A stretch of 64,000 nucleotides of DNA from Xylogone sp. PMI_703 (GCA_021399445.1 JAJTUQ010000003.1:434001-498000), one strand, 5' to 3'. Counted from the stretch's first letter, positions 33,346 to 45,815 are shown. Made by a program: numbers and translations. Notes: generated by a model from the sequence alone, not told the origin.

Positions 33346-33900
33346 ATGATGCCTAGTCACACAGCTGTACTATTTTTATTCTTCTTCATCTTCGCAAGTT
33401 GTCTCTCGGCAGCTTCGACTTCAACAACAACTGACTTCACCTTCAGCCATGTTGGACTCTCGGTAGCTGACCTCGCTGTGGAGACGCAGTTTTACAGAGA
33501 CGTCATGGGATTCAATCAGGTTGTGTCCAATTACACCGTGCAGGAGCCTGAGTTAACCCACATTACCCATCTGAGAAATGAAAATGGCTTCTTGTTGGAA
33601 TTAATCAACAACCCCAAGTCCACCCGGGTGGAGAATATCACGAATCCGGTTGAGGGAAGCAGGTTCCAGGGCTATTTCCACTTGGCGCTAACCGTTGTCG
33701 ACCTGGATGCCACATTTGATTATCTCTCGCAACCAGGAACTGGGGCAAGCGTTATATCTACTCCGGCCACGGATACATCTCCTGATAATGCAGGAGGTAG
33801 ATTTGCATATTTTGCAGACCCTGAGGGCAATCTGATGGAGCTCATTCAACTTGTAGCTCCAGCGCACCGCTATTTTGAGAAAACACCACCTTCATATTAG
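33346..33900 (+). CDS. secreted VOC-fold (glyoxalase/bleomycin-resistance) protein
   Basis: Intronless, 184 residues; two ATGs in tandem at 33346. Residues 1-22 are a strong signal peptide (HTAVLFLFFFIFASCLSA). The rest is a two-module vicinal-oxygen-chelate domain: FSHVGLSVADL with FYRDVMGF, FLLELI, then YFHLALTVVDL and FADPEGNLMELIQ. All four expected metal ligands are present: His35, Glu85, His112 and Glu165. Glyoxalase I uses an H/E/H/E set, so catalysis is possible. VOC proteins are mostly intracellular; a secreted one suggests action on an extracellular substrate. Three N-x-S/T sites (in SNYTV, VENIT and nearby) fit secretion. Confidence 0.85.
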   Translation: MMPSHTAVLFLFFFIFASCLSAASTSTTTDFTFSHVGLSVADLAVETQFYRDVMGFNQVVSNYTVQEPELTHITHLRNENGFLLELINNPKSTRVENITNPVEGSRFQGYFHLALTVVDLDATFDYLSQPGTGASVISTPATDTSPDNAGGRFAYFADPEGNLMELIQLVAPAHRYFEKTPPSY

Positions 33901-34603
33901 GACCCACATACCAAGTCGAACGAGTCCTAAACTTCAGCTGGATTGGGTTGTGTGTAGATAACGTGGTCCGTATTGGCGCGCCTTAAACTTCTTCGGCAGG
34001 GAAAAAGAACTCAAAAGGTGTGATTAGAGTGGATTTTCAGTGGCATAGCATCTATCAATAGAATTTGCAACCCTTTCTACTATTGTATTGTAGATGGAAT
34101 ACCGGTCCGATCGATACAAGGAATATTGCCTTCATTTATGGTTTTCTGTAAGATCATCCTTTACTGCTTCACAGTATTCGTGACACAAATATAGAGACAC
34201 TCAACACTATTCAGCTTTGATATATTATATACACACACAATTAATAGAAGTGTGGTCCACAATTTTAATGGTTGTCCATCCTCTCACCGGTGATATACGA
34301 AGCTTCAATGTGTGCCTTTAAAGTATTATACTACACTCTCATAAGCTGAGACTCTTTTAAACGAACGATCAATTTTGGAATGGCTGCTATTGCGATAAAT
34401 TTGAGATATGAATTGTTACCTCGAGTCTCTAAATGTGCATGCATCTCCCCTGTCTCCCCGCTAAGTCTCCCAATCTAAATTCGGTGACAAAATTTCGGAT
34501 GCACCCCCTCCGAATACCAACATATAACGTCACTGGCTACTTTTAAACTCAAAATACCTTCATTTATCACCCCCCCAACGTCAAAATTGGAAAATCAAGA
34601 AAT
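33901..34603. other. intergenic region
   Basis: AT-rich spacer of 0.7 kb between two plus-strand genes for secreted proteins. A C-rich tract (34567-34576) lies just upstream of the next ATG. No gene seen. Confidence 0.45.
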
Positions 34604-35831
34604 ATGTTCGTAAACGTTCTGGTCTCTGTCCTTTCCATGCAAGTTATAAGCGCAGAGTCCACCACATTAAATGTTTTAGCCATAGCAAAGCAGATGGTCG
34701 GCCTAGCTAGATCATCATGGGAATTTGGAACTGCTGCTGAAGCTCTTCTTGAACTTCACAATCCCTCTTTAAGTGTCTTTGGCGCTACCCCATTTGTGTG
34801 TCCTGCACCTTCTATTGAGGCATTGAAATATGCCTCTCAATACATATACCTAGACCACGAAGCATTAATCCCAGGAGATGGCTCCTCCTCTGATCCAGCA
34901 TCGCTTGGAGTTTTTGCCATCATGTTAAGTCATAGTGACTCTCGATATGCAGTAGCCTCTAAAAATCAAGCTACAACTCTGCTCACAAAGATACCAAGGT
35001 GGTGGAATGGTGCCATTAGTCATAGAGTGAACTCTGCTGCTCTCTGGTATTTAGAATCCTCGTGAGTGTAGATATATGGCTAACATATATTATTGATAGG
35101 GCAGACTTCATATATATGGGTCCGCCATTCTTGGCATATTACGCAGCGTCATCTAATGATCCTGCCTTACTCGAAGACGTTGTATCCCAGTGCGGCCTGT
35201 ACCGTGACGTCCTCCAGAAAACTGATGGCCTCATTTGGGATCATATAGCAGCAAATGATAGCTCAAAGGATTACGCTCCATGGTCGACAAGTAACGGATG
35301 GGCTGCAGCTGGTATGACTCGGGTACTCGCTACCGTCCTAAAAACAGGCATGCTACTTCCGCCGACGAAAAGCAGGCTTGCGGCAAAATTGGAATGCTGG
35401 ATCCAAGAAATAATTGATGGGGCAGTGGGATCGAAGGCAGGTAATCCAAAAGACAACAGTAATTGGTCCATTGTCTAACAGCTTAATGCTTGTTACAGCG
35501 TGGCCCACCGGGTTTGCTCCATAATTATCTTGACGACGAAAGCACTCTCGCCGAAACGTCTGGAACAGCTCTGTTAGCAGCAGTGGTCTACCGAATGGCA
35601 GTTATAGCACCAGAGGTCTTTAATGAGCAATACATTTCCTGGGCAGACCATAGCCGCGCCGTGATTGCAAAACATGTCAATACGGAGGGTATCATTGCTC
35701 CTGCAGTGAAACCAACAACACACAAAAGCAATATTCCTTATACGGCTGGCAGCCCAGAAGGCCAAGCATTCGCTGTCATGCTATACTCAGCACATCGAGA
35801 TTGCGTAGCCGCAGCTGTCTGTAGTAGTTAA
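34604..35831 (+). CDS. secreted six-hairpin glycosidase, GH105/YteR-like
   Basis: Exons 34604-35046, 35100-35436 and 35499-35831 give about 370 residues. Residues 1-18 look like a signal peptide (MFVNVLVSVLSMQVISAE). The (alpha/alpha)6-barrel signatures are ISHRVNSAALWADFIYMGPP, with the Asp expected as general acid/base in WADF, then APWSTSNGWAAAGM and SPEGQAF near the end. This fits fungal relatives of unsaturated rhamnogalacturonyl hydrolase, which removes the unsaturated uronic acid left by pectin lyases. Intron 2 is best read with a GC donor (GCAGGT at 35437); a GTGGGA donor at 35425 also keeps frame but drops four residues. Confidence 0.82.
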
Positions 35832-38585
35832 ATGTCACGTTTTCTGAAGTATTCAAGAGATTCTTACCTTCTATATAATACATATATTCACAGTGCATAA
35901 TACTATTACTTGCGTAGGGTACCATGTAGCTTTCATTGATTATACTCAATCATAAACTTCGAATATATCGTATGCAGTGATTTTGACAGACGCCTCACCA
36001 GGAAACTTGATAACAGTAGTAGAAGAACCTGTACGCGTTATTAGTCTCAATCTACTAAGAAACAGAATCCCACTAGTTAAACCTTCGATTATATTTATCC
36101 GAATCTAACTCATTACTCACTTTAATAACTCAATTTCTATCTAGTATTAAATTTCAACACTTCTCACTGAATGGATTTGCTGCGGTACCCAAGTATTGGT
36201 ATAGTAGGTCAATCTGTTCCATTTTGTCAATTATTTTACCATATTTGCAGACGTAGCTCTCCTAGAACTTAGAATCTGCAGATATTCTTCTATACAATCA
36301 TCCACAGTGTATACTATTCAATATATCCGCGCTACAGAGGAAATTTAGATAATTGTGCACCAAAACTTTACGCCTCGCATTCAGGAGTTCTAGTGAATCA
36401 GCCAAAGAGCTCCAGAATCTCTCCGACTCGGTGTTTCTAAACAGCTAGGATTGCCCTCTGGTTCTAGCTCTACAAATGACTTACCTGAAGATGAGTTCGA
36501 AATGAGATGGAATACTCTGTCAAGAAGATAGGTTGCATGTGGATTCAATTCACCTATAAATGTAGCTGTGGCGTTTGGCGACGGTAAAAAATAAATGCTA
36601 TATACAGTAATATCTCTGAATGAGAGAGGTTCTATATCCTACAAGTGCCTGCATGGAGGAGTCAAATCAACGTTAGACTTGATATTATAAATTATAAAAT
36701 TATAACTAGAATTAACTCTGGAAGCGTATATTCGACAGTTACAAGAAGAAAACTACAGTTCCATGACCTTACATTTCAATCACATTTTCACTAGAGCTGG
36801 AAGGCTAGTGTCAGAAGCATTGAAATACAACTACGTACACCAATGCAGACTTGATAGGAATAACTTTATTTAATGTAGAGGAAAGTTATAGCTACAACTT
36901 CAATTGCCATTTTACTGTGCACATCTCAGCTATGTACGAATTGTGTGGAGATGAATGGGGATACCCCATCGAGTGAAATTTCCAATTACCTTTATTCTTC
37001 GCCACATACGTATAGCTGAAAACTTAACCAACTACATATATATTTCATCTACTGTACAATAGAAAGGTTCCTAAACCACATCGTCAGAGTATACAATAGT
37101 ACGACTCGTGACGCATATCACTCTCGTAGGGGCCAAGAAGCAATAAATCGCCACTTGGGATAGCTAGATTACGGAGATTTGACGGGAGAATAAGGTCAGC
37201 TATATAGGTTTCTATTACAAGATATATGTTATTCTTATAAAGTGTTCAACATTACGAAGTACTAGATCTCCGTATAGGATTTCGATATGAGTTGAAAGTT
37301 ATTCTTGTATATATTAGAGATCGGGGCGCTATGGGAACAATTGGCAGTATGCCTATTGGCAATATATGGTACTGGCCGAAATAACTTCTCAGCCTGAGGT
37401 ATAGATTGATATCCAAGTCTCAAGAATCCTAGTGGAGGCAATCTTTGAAGTGGACATGGACGATCAGAATGATTTGTAACATGATTAGGGTTCCCATACT
37501 AACAACGACAGCTGAATGATTGTCCTCAATGACATTCTATTTTCTGGTGAATTTTAAGAGCTATCTCGTTAGTTTATAGACCATGCGTACCGTATCCCCG
37601 GATTTGTCTCCGCATTACACAATGACAGGTTCAATTTCCCCAGCATGCTGCCAGGTAGGTAGACTAGATCACAGGTTCAGTTGTGTACATGTCCATTTCT
37701 GTAGCTAGTCCAATATCTATTCCAGAAGGTTGCTACGGAAATATTCCAATAGATAACCCACTTGATATTATTATATTAAGATGACAACTGTGACTTTGAC
37801 AGCAAAACTTAGCTGACGTTGCAGAATACTCTGCATACCTTACACATGTCGTCGAGCCCGATGAGGTAACGATACGTCTTGAAGCCCATTTTTCTAAACT
37901 TGATTGGATTATTAGTTTAATGAGGTCAACCGTATAAGCTAAGCGCGCACTTCGAGTGACGTGTAGTACCGTACTGTAAAGAAGATGCATATCTACCCGG
38001 TGATTTGCTCTGCAATGTTGTTACTCACGGCACTCCCGCCAAGGCGCCGCACTGTGGCTGAGGGAACCAACACGCAAATATTATGTAATGCGGCGAGGAA
38101 ACCGGAAGCATTAAGCGAGGCTAATTACAGCCTCATCCAATTATGTGCGAGACAGCCTCGCCAAAACTTGCATCGTCTTGTGTAATATCTACTCTCTGGG
38201 GAAGCTGGAACTTCAAGGTATCATACTGCGTCAGGAGTAATTAATACCGTAGCATTGACAACCACGGCTTTCTTTTCAATAGACTGAAAAATAACAAAAT
38301 ATAAACAACTATACTTGCTGATTTCAAGCCACAAATCTGAATCGATACATACTGCTCGTAAAACCATTCAATTGAAATCTGTACCATGCATTGGCCCAAA
38401 TATCTTCCTTGGTACCGAATGTATGTTGTGCAGGATTCATTAACGAAGATCTCCACCTCTCTCCAGGTTGTAAACAAAATTAAAGACACAGGATCCCTGG
38501 CAAGCTGTGAATCAGAAAAAGCAGTGTGATGTCAGGTTGCCGGCTTGACAGAGAGATAGCGTTCTAGATCTGCCTCGAGAATGAA
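35832..38585. other. 2.7-kb AT-rich gene-free tract
   Basis: Stops are dense in all six frames, TA-rich steps are common, and no frame shows a domain. The composition suggests an eroded repeat or decayed genes, but no source could be recognised. Confidence 0.5.
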
Positions 38586-38593
38586 TATAAATA
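38586..38593 (+). promoter_or_regulatory. TATA box of the hydrophobin gene
   Basis: TATAAATA lies 128 bp upstream of the ATG at 38714, followed by a CA/TC-rich leader typical of strongly expressed fungal genes. Confidence 0.6.
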
Positions 38594-38713
38594 CATGCCT
38601 TTCAGTCCCCCATGAATCCATCTCATCCATCACTCACAGACAATCCATTCAATCCATCCAATAAATCCAATCATCACATTCAAGACACAAATCATCACTA
38701 TCAATCATTCAAA

Positions 38714-39122
38714 ATGAAGTTCTTTACCGTCGCCGCCATCTTCGTGGGTGCTGCCATGGCCGTCCCAACCACACCTCCCGCTGCGGGATGGACTGCCTGC
38801 CAAACCGGCAACCAGAACTCCCCAGTGTGTTGCGCGGTTGATGTTCTCAAAGTCGCCGACTTGGACTGCGAGCCGAGTAGGTGTCAACACTTCCTCCATT
38901 CGGATCAATAGTTAATTAACTGGTGCCATAGCTCCCCAAATCCCCACTTCACCAGATGATTTCCAAAAGCAGTGCCAGACTGTTGGGAAGGAGGCCCGTT
39001 GCTGCACACTTGCTCTCGTCAGTTCATCCATGTTTTCCTAGAGAGAGAAATGAAAGCAACTAACCAAGTAAAAACAGCTTGGACAAGGAATCGGCTGTGA
39101 CGACCCAGCCGGTATTAACTAG
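38714..39122 (+). CDS. class II hydrophobin
   Basis: Three exons, 38714-38876, 38932-39017 and 39078-39122, give 97 residues. Residues 1-16 (MKFFTVAAIFVGAAMA) are a signal peptide. Eight cysteines follow the exact class II pattern C-x9-CC-x11-C-x16-C-x8-CC-x10-C, including PVCCAVDVLKVADLDC and RCCTLALLGQGIGC. Such proteins are secreted, form four disulfides and assemble at air-water or wall surfaces. The upstream in-frame ATG at 38612 is rejected as a start because the signal peptide begins at 38714. It stands alone between gene-free regions. Confidence 0.92.
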
Positions 39123-40138
39123 CTACCAATCCTTGGTATTGTGCCCCTTGGTCATATGTGCATTGTATTGGTTTCAATCTTTCACTAGCATATAATGCTG
39201 CAAGGTTGGAGCATCCAATCCACGGCAGTTCTGGAAGCGGCCATACTGCCCTGGCACGAGTCATGTTTCGACGAGAAGTTTATGAGCGGCATATGTTGTG
39301 TTTTCTTTCGTGTTTATAACATTTCCAATCATTTAACAGATATGGGCACAATAAATTCTGTTTGACTTGATCTTGCCTTTGCAGTCAATGTGAAGACTTG
39401 CCCTATAGCTCTTCCGGTTCTATGCCAGTATCCTCTGTCCGACGTATATTATAGAGTCCACACATGATAGTTCACACCATACGTAACTGTATTCGATCAA
39501 GGTTCTGCCAACATAGCAGTTCCTAGTCTTCAGATCTGGCTTTGTCCTCACGCGACAAAAACACTTAATCCGTAGCAGTCCTGGATGATAGTCAGCTCCC
39601 TGTCTTTTGGAGTCCAAGGTCTCGGTATAAGGTTGAGACCTGATGGGCGATACACTCTAGTACTAAAATAACTAACTTACTTTGCTGTGCCTACGATAGT
39701 TGGCTTACCCAGGTATAGCCACACACCAAGGTCAACAGCTCATATATAAGCACCAGTAAATAAACTGGCATAGTTATATCAAACAGAGATCCACGGTGGA
39801 CACGTAACATTAACATGGAATATCTCGAAGTAGTAGAGGCCAAAGAGATAGCAAGAGCCAAGCAAGTGGAAAAGTCCATAGTAAGATATCCGAAAGTAAA
39901 ACATAAAACGAGCTAGGTATATTGAAAACCTACTTTGGAAGAAAGCGAATGTATACATATGCAAAAACCCTTGTTTCTACTTTTCAGGCCAAACACCCAC
40001 CCAATGAAGTGTCAACAGACGTGGTATCCGTTATAATCCCAAACCAAATGCGTCAAACCCCCTGTTTAAATGCCGATTTTAAATTGATATCACGGGTATA
40101 CATAAAGAAAACACAATAAATTTTTGGATAATCATCGT
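39123..40138. other. intergenic region
   Basis: About 1 kb between converging genes, AT-rich. Frames at 39420-39964 on the minus strand are chance openings without domains. Confidence 0.45.
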
Positions 40139-43084
40139 TTAGCCGAAAGGAAACATAGTTGTCGGGTATACATTTGCATCCATCCGAAGGCTGGGCTGAA
40201 TCATCTCCATATCAAAGGACTGATCCCACCATACCTCGCCCTCATCCCTATTGACTGGCACATTCGTTGTGAAGTTGTTGTAGAGATACCCAATCTGCGC
40301 TTGCATCTCCGAGAAGTACTCTTGTCCCGGAGGAGGTTGTCTGCGAAGAGTGTCCTCGGTTGGCCCTGGAGTGATCCTCCCATATTCATTATGGTGTACG
40401 CCTTGAATATTTGCAAGATTATATGGTTGGTCTATTGAAGGGTTCATGAGAGGCTGCGATGGATAAGTTTCGTGGGGGGTAGGATAGTGCTGATATGTAT
40501 TCGGCGTGCTCATTCCGGGAGTGTGTATCGAGTGCGGTGGTGAATCCCTCGGATCTACAATGATAGTGTCTCCCGTTGGTGCATTTATCCTAGACTCTAG
40601 TCGCCTTCCTACGGCTACATCATTAATGTTTGACCCGTGGCGGCCCATGCTTGGTCGGCTTTTATGTTGGGTACTTTTTACTTCCTCGTCTGTGATGTAG
40701 GTATAGATCTGGGGCGATATGCCACCTTTGGGGGTGCCTTTATCTAAGATTATCTTTTCGATATCGATAGTCTCATCCTCATTACCTTTTGGCATAGACC
40801 AGTTAGTTCGCGCACTACACAGTGTGCCAATATGAACACCTTGTGTAGAGAATAGGGAACTTAGATTATCCCACTTGTCAAGACAGTTAGTAACACTGCA
40901 TATACTCCGGAAGTAAAATCTGTATAGCAATAGCATTCTTACCTGGTCCTGAAGCGTGGTCCAATATTTTTTAAGCTCGTGTAAAATAAAAAGCGCCGCT
41001 TTGAAACGACCGATATTCTGCGACTTGAATTTGCGCTGAGAAACAAGAGACTTGAAGTGGATAGCAGCAGCTACAAACATTGCGTAGCCGGTAATGCTTG
41101 GTAGCCGTGACACATCTAGGCGCGCGCCCATGAATACGGTGGCCATGTCCAGCAGGATCATTGCGTGTCTAATGGAGTCTTGCACAGAGAGACTAACGAT
41201 TCGCTTCGAGATCTTGGCAGAGTTGGGCATGTCGGAAAACAAGGGAACGATAGAAGAGTGCAACGTGCATGCACAGAGATGATAGAGGTTGTGTAGAGAG
41301 AATAGTTTGTATGGATCGCCGTTCTGAGAGGGCGATAAATTCGAGTTGATATATTGTAGATGGGGGTGAAGATTATCGAAGACAGAGTTGAGACGTCGAT
41401 CTAGGTCGAAGAACTGCGGCAGTTTTTGCGCGGACACGGTTGGTTGGTTATTTTCGTCTTTGAGCTTAATGAAATGTTGAATTTCCCACCTTAAGAGATA
41501 TTAGCTAGGTTCACAAAGCTTCCGGGGTGAATTAAGAGTAGATACCATAAGCCATATAGCTTTAAAAATTCAGCCATGATAGATGGTTCACGTTGGTGCT
41601 CCGGAACAGAGGATGTCGCAGATACAACCTCTCCGGTTCCATCGAAATATCCATGAGAGATGGGGTTCCCGGCAGCCCACGATATCTCATCTGATGGAAA
41701 CCGAAGCCCAACCGCCTCCTTCCACGGATCCGACTTGAAACATGCGTTCGTCTGGCTAATACAAGAGGTTGCCCAGCAGGACCAGAAGCATCGCTTTTTC
41801 AATTCATCCGTTATGCTGGACGCGCCTGCCTGATTCCCGTGGTCGCTGTGCTCATGGAAAGCTAAAAGTCGCGCTACCTTATAGGCAGTATCTACATGAG
41901 ATTGTGAGTAAGCAATTGATTGGATCTTCTGTTCAGCTGGGGCTGAGTCGCACTCACGAGCATGCACGTGAGTCCTGTCCGTCCTTCCAGCTGCAAACCA
42001 GTACAGAGCCAAGTTCTGGCATGCCTGGATCGTTTCCAGACGGGGAACATCAGCTTGCATCAGGACTCTCTGACTTCCCATGGTTGCCCATTCGTGACCT
42101 TGGATGGTAAGGTTCCCCAGAGACGCGGCAAACGCTTCAAGTCCACTATCATTGCCATCTTCAACAGGTTTATGAGATGGATGAAGGAATCTATAAGCAC
42201 AATAAGCCTGCGATACTGCTAGATTTTAGATTCGGGATGAAGTATACATGGATGCGAGGGCGAAGATGCTCAAGGCCACAAAATCCGGGACCTTGTTGGC
42301 AGCATAGTCGGCGAGAAAGGTTCTCTTGTGGAAAAGTAGCGAGGCATTGTACAGGCGGGCGAAATACACCTCGAAGAGAAATGCTGCAATCTCAGGTGGC
42401 GGTATTGGAAACGTGGAGGCATCTGGAGAGGTTTCTGATAGACAGGATGTTTGGTGTTCAGCGTGCACGCTCAAATCAGCCGGCGCTGCCGCTGCTCTGG
42501 ACAGCGGTTGGTGTTGGCCATGACCAGATGTTGAGTAATCAATGGTCCAGCCTTTGTCATTGGACGGCGCCTTCTGCTGTCGTGAGTGCTTTGCCGCAAG
42601 CACGAAGCCTTGTTCAGCTCTGGAGCTGGCATTTCGTAGTCTCTGAGCTGCAAGAAGCTTCCTGTCTGGAGGTGGTGGATACTGGCAAATGGCGGACACA
42701 CCCTGACACCTCTTACATATGGGCTGGTCCCGTGAACATTTCAACTGCAACACGATCAATGATCAATACATATTCTTGACAATACTAGCTCCAGGTAAGT
42801 GGAGATATTAAGGGCGCCTCGATGGCTATCGATTGCCCTCAAGGATCCTTGATTGCCCATCTACCCATTGCACATCCACCCAGGGCGAAAGAGCCCATTT
42901 TCCCTTTTGGTGCGTAAAGAGGTAACAGAACTTCTAATCAATTTCCACTCACCTTTTGCTTGCGGCAGCGTCGACACGCCGTCGATGCAGGAAGGTCCCG
43001 AATTCTCGATCTGGCACCATGCGATCTATCGGAGTCGTGGAGCGGCGTCGAAGGGTCCGTCGTGGTATCGCCGTTATCAGACAT
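40139..43084 (-). CDS. Zn2Cys6 transcription factor, six exons
   Basis: Exons 42953-43084, 42248-42744, 41958-42190, 41546-41891, 40943-41489 and 40139-40873 give 829 residues. The zinc cluster is split by intron 1: ACRRCRKQK joined to LKCSRDQPICKRCQGVSAIC. The first exon starts MSDNGDTTTDPS. The middle homology domain is clear: FLFEVYFARLYNASLLFHKR, SIFALASIFLHPSH after intron 2, MGSQRVLMQADVPRLETIQ, LALYWFAAGRT, then HTAYKVARLL and RCFWSCWAT. The C-terminal 240 residues are polar and Pro/Thr/Asn-rich. An apparent TAA at 42226 falls inside intron 2 (42191-42247). Divergent from an MFS exporter gene, so it may regulate that gene or a nearby metabolite pathway (inference). Confidence 0.85.
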
Positions 43085-43839
43085 CGAAGTTCTTGCTTTT
43101 CGTGTCGTTTGTTGGAAAAAGTTCTTTCTTTCTCGGACCGTTAGCCTGTGGAAGCATACCAGTACAGGTTACTCAACAGCAGCCAGCACCGAACCTGCCA
43201 TCATTCGGTGCGAAGAGCAAAACTTTAATTCTTTCAGATCGCAGGCGTCATGGAGCAAAACCCGCCTGGCTGGATTGCTGCGGTCTAAAGGGTCAAGGTT
43301 CCTTAGGTCGCCGAGCCCCAAGTGCTGGGAAGGACCCATCCGACGTTCGGGCCGAGCGTCCCCTGCTCGCGTAGGGCGACGCGCCGAATTGGGTTAGCCG
43401 CTACTCTATCTCAACCCACAGCAACCGTTATGGTAGTTCGGCCCGACCGACTTCCTAACACGGGCATAGGGAGACTGTAGACGTGAAGCTGCAAAGATTC
43501 CTTCGTGCTCCTGCTGGAAATAACTACCACATAACAGCAGCCATGCTGATACTGCTTCATACGCAATTGCATCCTGCCAAGAGCCTCTCGACGTCTGGGG
43601 AAGTATCCTTCTTCAACGTTTCACGGCTATCGAGTTCTTGTGCCGAGGGATACGATATACCCCATGGGGTAGAAAGGGCGTTATTGTCGTGACACCTCGA
43701 TCTTATATTTGTCCCCGGAAGGCCGTCGTTCTCCAGCTTGAGATCTCTGCTTGCGAGCCCGTTAGTATATGATTGATTGACATCTGCAGCACCGGACCCA
43801 TCTAGACAGGCTCTTTGGACATACGGCTTCTAGTCCAGC
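43085..43839. promoter_or_regulatory. divergent promoter of regulator and exporter
   Basis: 755 bp between the two start codons. It includes the 14-bp perfect palindrome at 43658-43671 and several CGG/CCG triplets (for example TTCGGCCCGACCGA near 43437). Overlapping open frames at 42853-43397 are shadows in GC-richer DNA. Confidence 0.5.
43658..43671. promoter_or_regulatory. 14-bp palindrome TACCCCATGGGGTA
   Basis: Perfect dyad 169 bp upstream of the exporter ATG. The same core occurs in the sulfatase-permease promoter (24858-24869) and three times at 52671-52763, which suggests a shared binding site or a dispersed element. Confidence 0.4.
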
Positions 43840-45815
43840 ATGGCATCGCCCAAGCAGGAGGAGCCTATTGAGGCCGAGAAAAAGCTCGCTGCTGGACAGA
43901 CCGAGCACATTGAGGGCACCGTGAGGCTCTTTGACGCAGATGGCGGCATACGGAAGATCCCTATTCCCTCCCAGGACCCGACGGATCCTCTCAACTGGTC
44001 CCTCTTCAAACGATGCGTGGTGCTCACGTCGCTGTGCATGTTTGGCACCGCCGGCTTTGGCGTCATACAATCCACGCCCCTATTCTTCGGCGAGATCATT
44101 GCTGAATACGAGCGTGAAACCAGAGGTGTAAGTTGCGGCCAGCTAATTGCGGATCCAAGCAGACTACGATGGTTAATACGTTTTACTTTTCTTGCAGGCT
44201 TTTGCGGTATCTAAAATTGGCCAGCTAGCCAGCTACCCTTCGCTGTGCATGGGGCTGGGCAACTTTCTCTTCGTGCCTCTCTCCATGATGCTTGGTCGCC
44301 GAGCGGTGTTTCTCTTCAACAATGCTCTCATGCTGGCGGCTATTGTATGGGCTGGGAAGTCATCCGGCTTCAACAGCCACCTGGCCGCACGATGCATCCA
44401 GGGATTAAGTTGTGGACTTAGTGACTGTCTGGTAAGCTTACTTCCTCCCACCGGCAATGCAACTTTATCGGGTGACTAATGGACCTTGTGTACGGAGTAG
44501 TTGCCAATCATGATCCTCGATATGACTTTCCTTCACCGTCGAGCCTTGTGGATGTGTACGTGGCCCCATTCTTAGAACTCTAAAGTTGCCTATCCAGCAC
44601 CCGGTGAAAGGGCTAATAATATTACCTCAGCATTCTATTGGGCTAGCACCGCTGCAGGCTCTACAGCATTGCTAGTTGCTGTGCCTTTTGTGGTGCAGGG
44701 AACCGGAGCAGATTGGCGCACGAACTATTGGTTCTGGTCTGGCTTCTCGGCCTTCTCGCTCCTGCTCGCCATTATTTATCTGCCCGAAACGCTATTTCCT
44801 CGTGCGCCAGCCCTAGTCGATGGACGATTAGTCATTACTGACCAATATGGCAATGTTACTTTTGTCTCTACAGAGGATGTTTCGGCCATCCAATACGAAC
44901 AGCACAGTCCTGCAGATAGGGCAGGGCTCGAGAAAGGTGGGTCGTACTGGCATGACCTGAAGCTAGTGCACTATCAAGAGAATGGCATCCAGAAGTTCCT
45001 GAAGACCTACGTGGAGATGTTCTTGTCATTCCTGAACCCATCAGTATTTTTCGTCTTGGTTCTCAATTCGCTGCTCTTCGGCGGACTTGTCTGTCAATCC
45101 CTCACGTACACCACCCAACTACAACTGCCTCCATGGAATTTCTCGCCGGCTGCTGTTGGCACAGCCCAGGCAGGCTCCTTCGTCGGAGCACTGGTTGCGC
45201 TGGGATTGTCTGGAGCCACAGCCGATCGACTCTCGGGTTACCTCACCAAGAGGAACGGTGGGATCCGAGAGCCGGAGCACGTCTTACCCAACTTCATTCT
45301 TCCAACGTGTTTTGCGTTTGGAGGAATGGTGCTGTACGGAGTAGTGGGTGGTCATCCGGAGAGGTATGCTGGAGCGGGGTGGATCAGCATTCACATTGGC
45401 TTTGGCATGTACTACTGTGGATTTATCGCGATCTCTGCGATCTCTGGGATGTGGATTGGTGAAGTTACTCCCCATTACAGCGGTGCTGCACTAGTGCTTG
45501 TATGCGGTGGTCGTAACGCCGTAAGCTTTGCCATCAGGTACGTACTTCCTGTATGCTCCTCTATCATGTCTCCAGGCACCACCCGGCTGGAATTACCATC
45601 ACCATCTCGCTTAGTCACTTCCGCGCTAATCAAATAATCAACTGGGCAGCAACAACTTCACCGCGTGGATTGCATCACAGGGCTTCCAGGATGCGTATAT
45701 CCAGCTAGGAGCAGCGCTACTAGGAGTAGCCATTGTGGGCGGGGTGCCACTGTACCTGTGGAACAAGCACCTCCGGAGATTGTGGTCCCATACGCCCCTA
45801 GCCAAGGCGATGTAG
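43840..45815 (+). CDS. MFS transporter, DHA1-type (drug/polyamine:H+ antiporter-like)
   Basis: Five exons, 43840-44127, 44198-44431, 44501-44555, 44631-45537 and 45650-45815, give 549 residues. The cytosolic tail carries IPIPSQDPTDPLNWS, the DPxNW motif before TM1 common in this family. Then GQLASYPSLCMGLGNFLFVPL, the MLGRRAVF loop (motif A-like), LAARCIQGLSCGLSD, and LPETLFPR after TM6. A long central cytosolic loop and TM7-12 follow, ending KHLRRLW. It probably exports a small metabolite or toxic compound across the plasma membrane. Divergent from a Zn2Cys6 regulator, an arrangement often seen in fungal metabolite clusters; the PKS is about 8 kb further on. Confidence 0.87.

Noticed and set aside
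42226..42228. TAA apparently inside the Zn2Cys6 regulator gene (40139-43084)
   Set aside because: It lies within a 57-nt intron (42191-42247, GTATAC donor, TTATAG acceptor); splicing gives SIFALASIFLHPSH in frame, so the gene is intact.
42853..43397. Overlapping frames in the regulator-exporter promoter and first exon
   Set aside because: They overlap exon 1 of the minus-strand regulator or non-coding DNA and have no domain.
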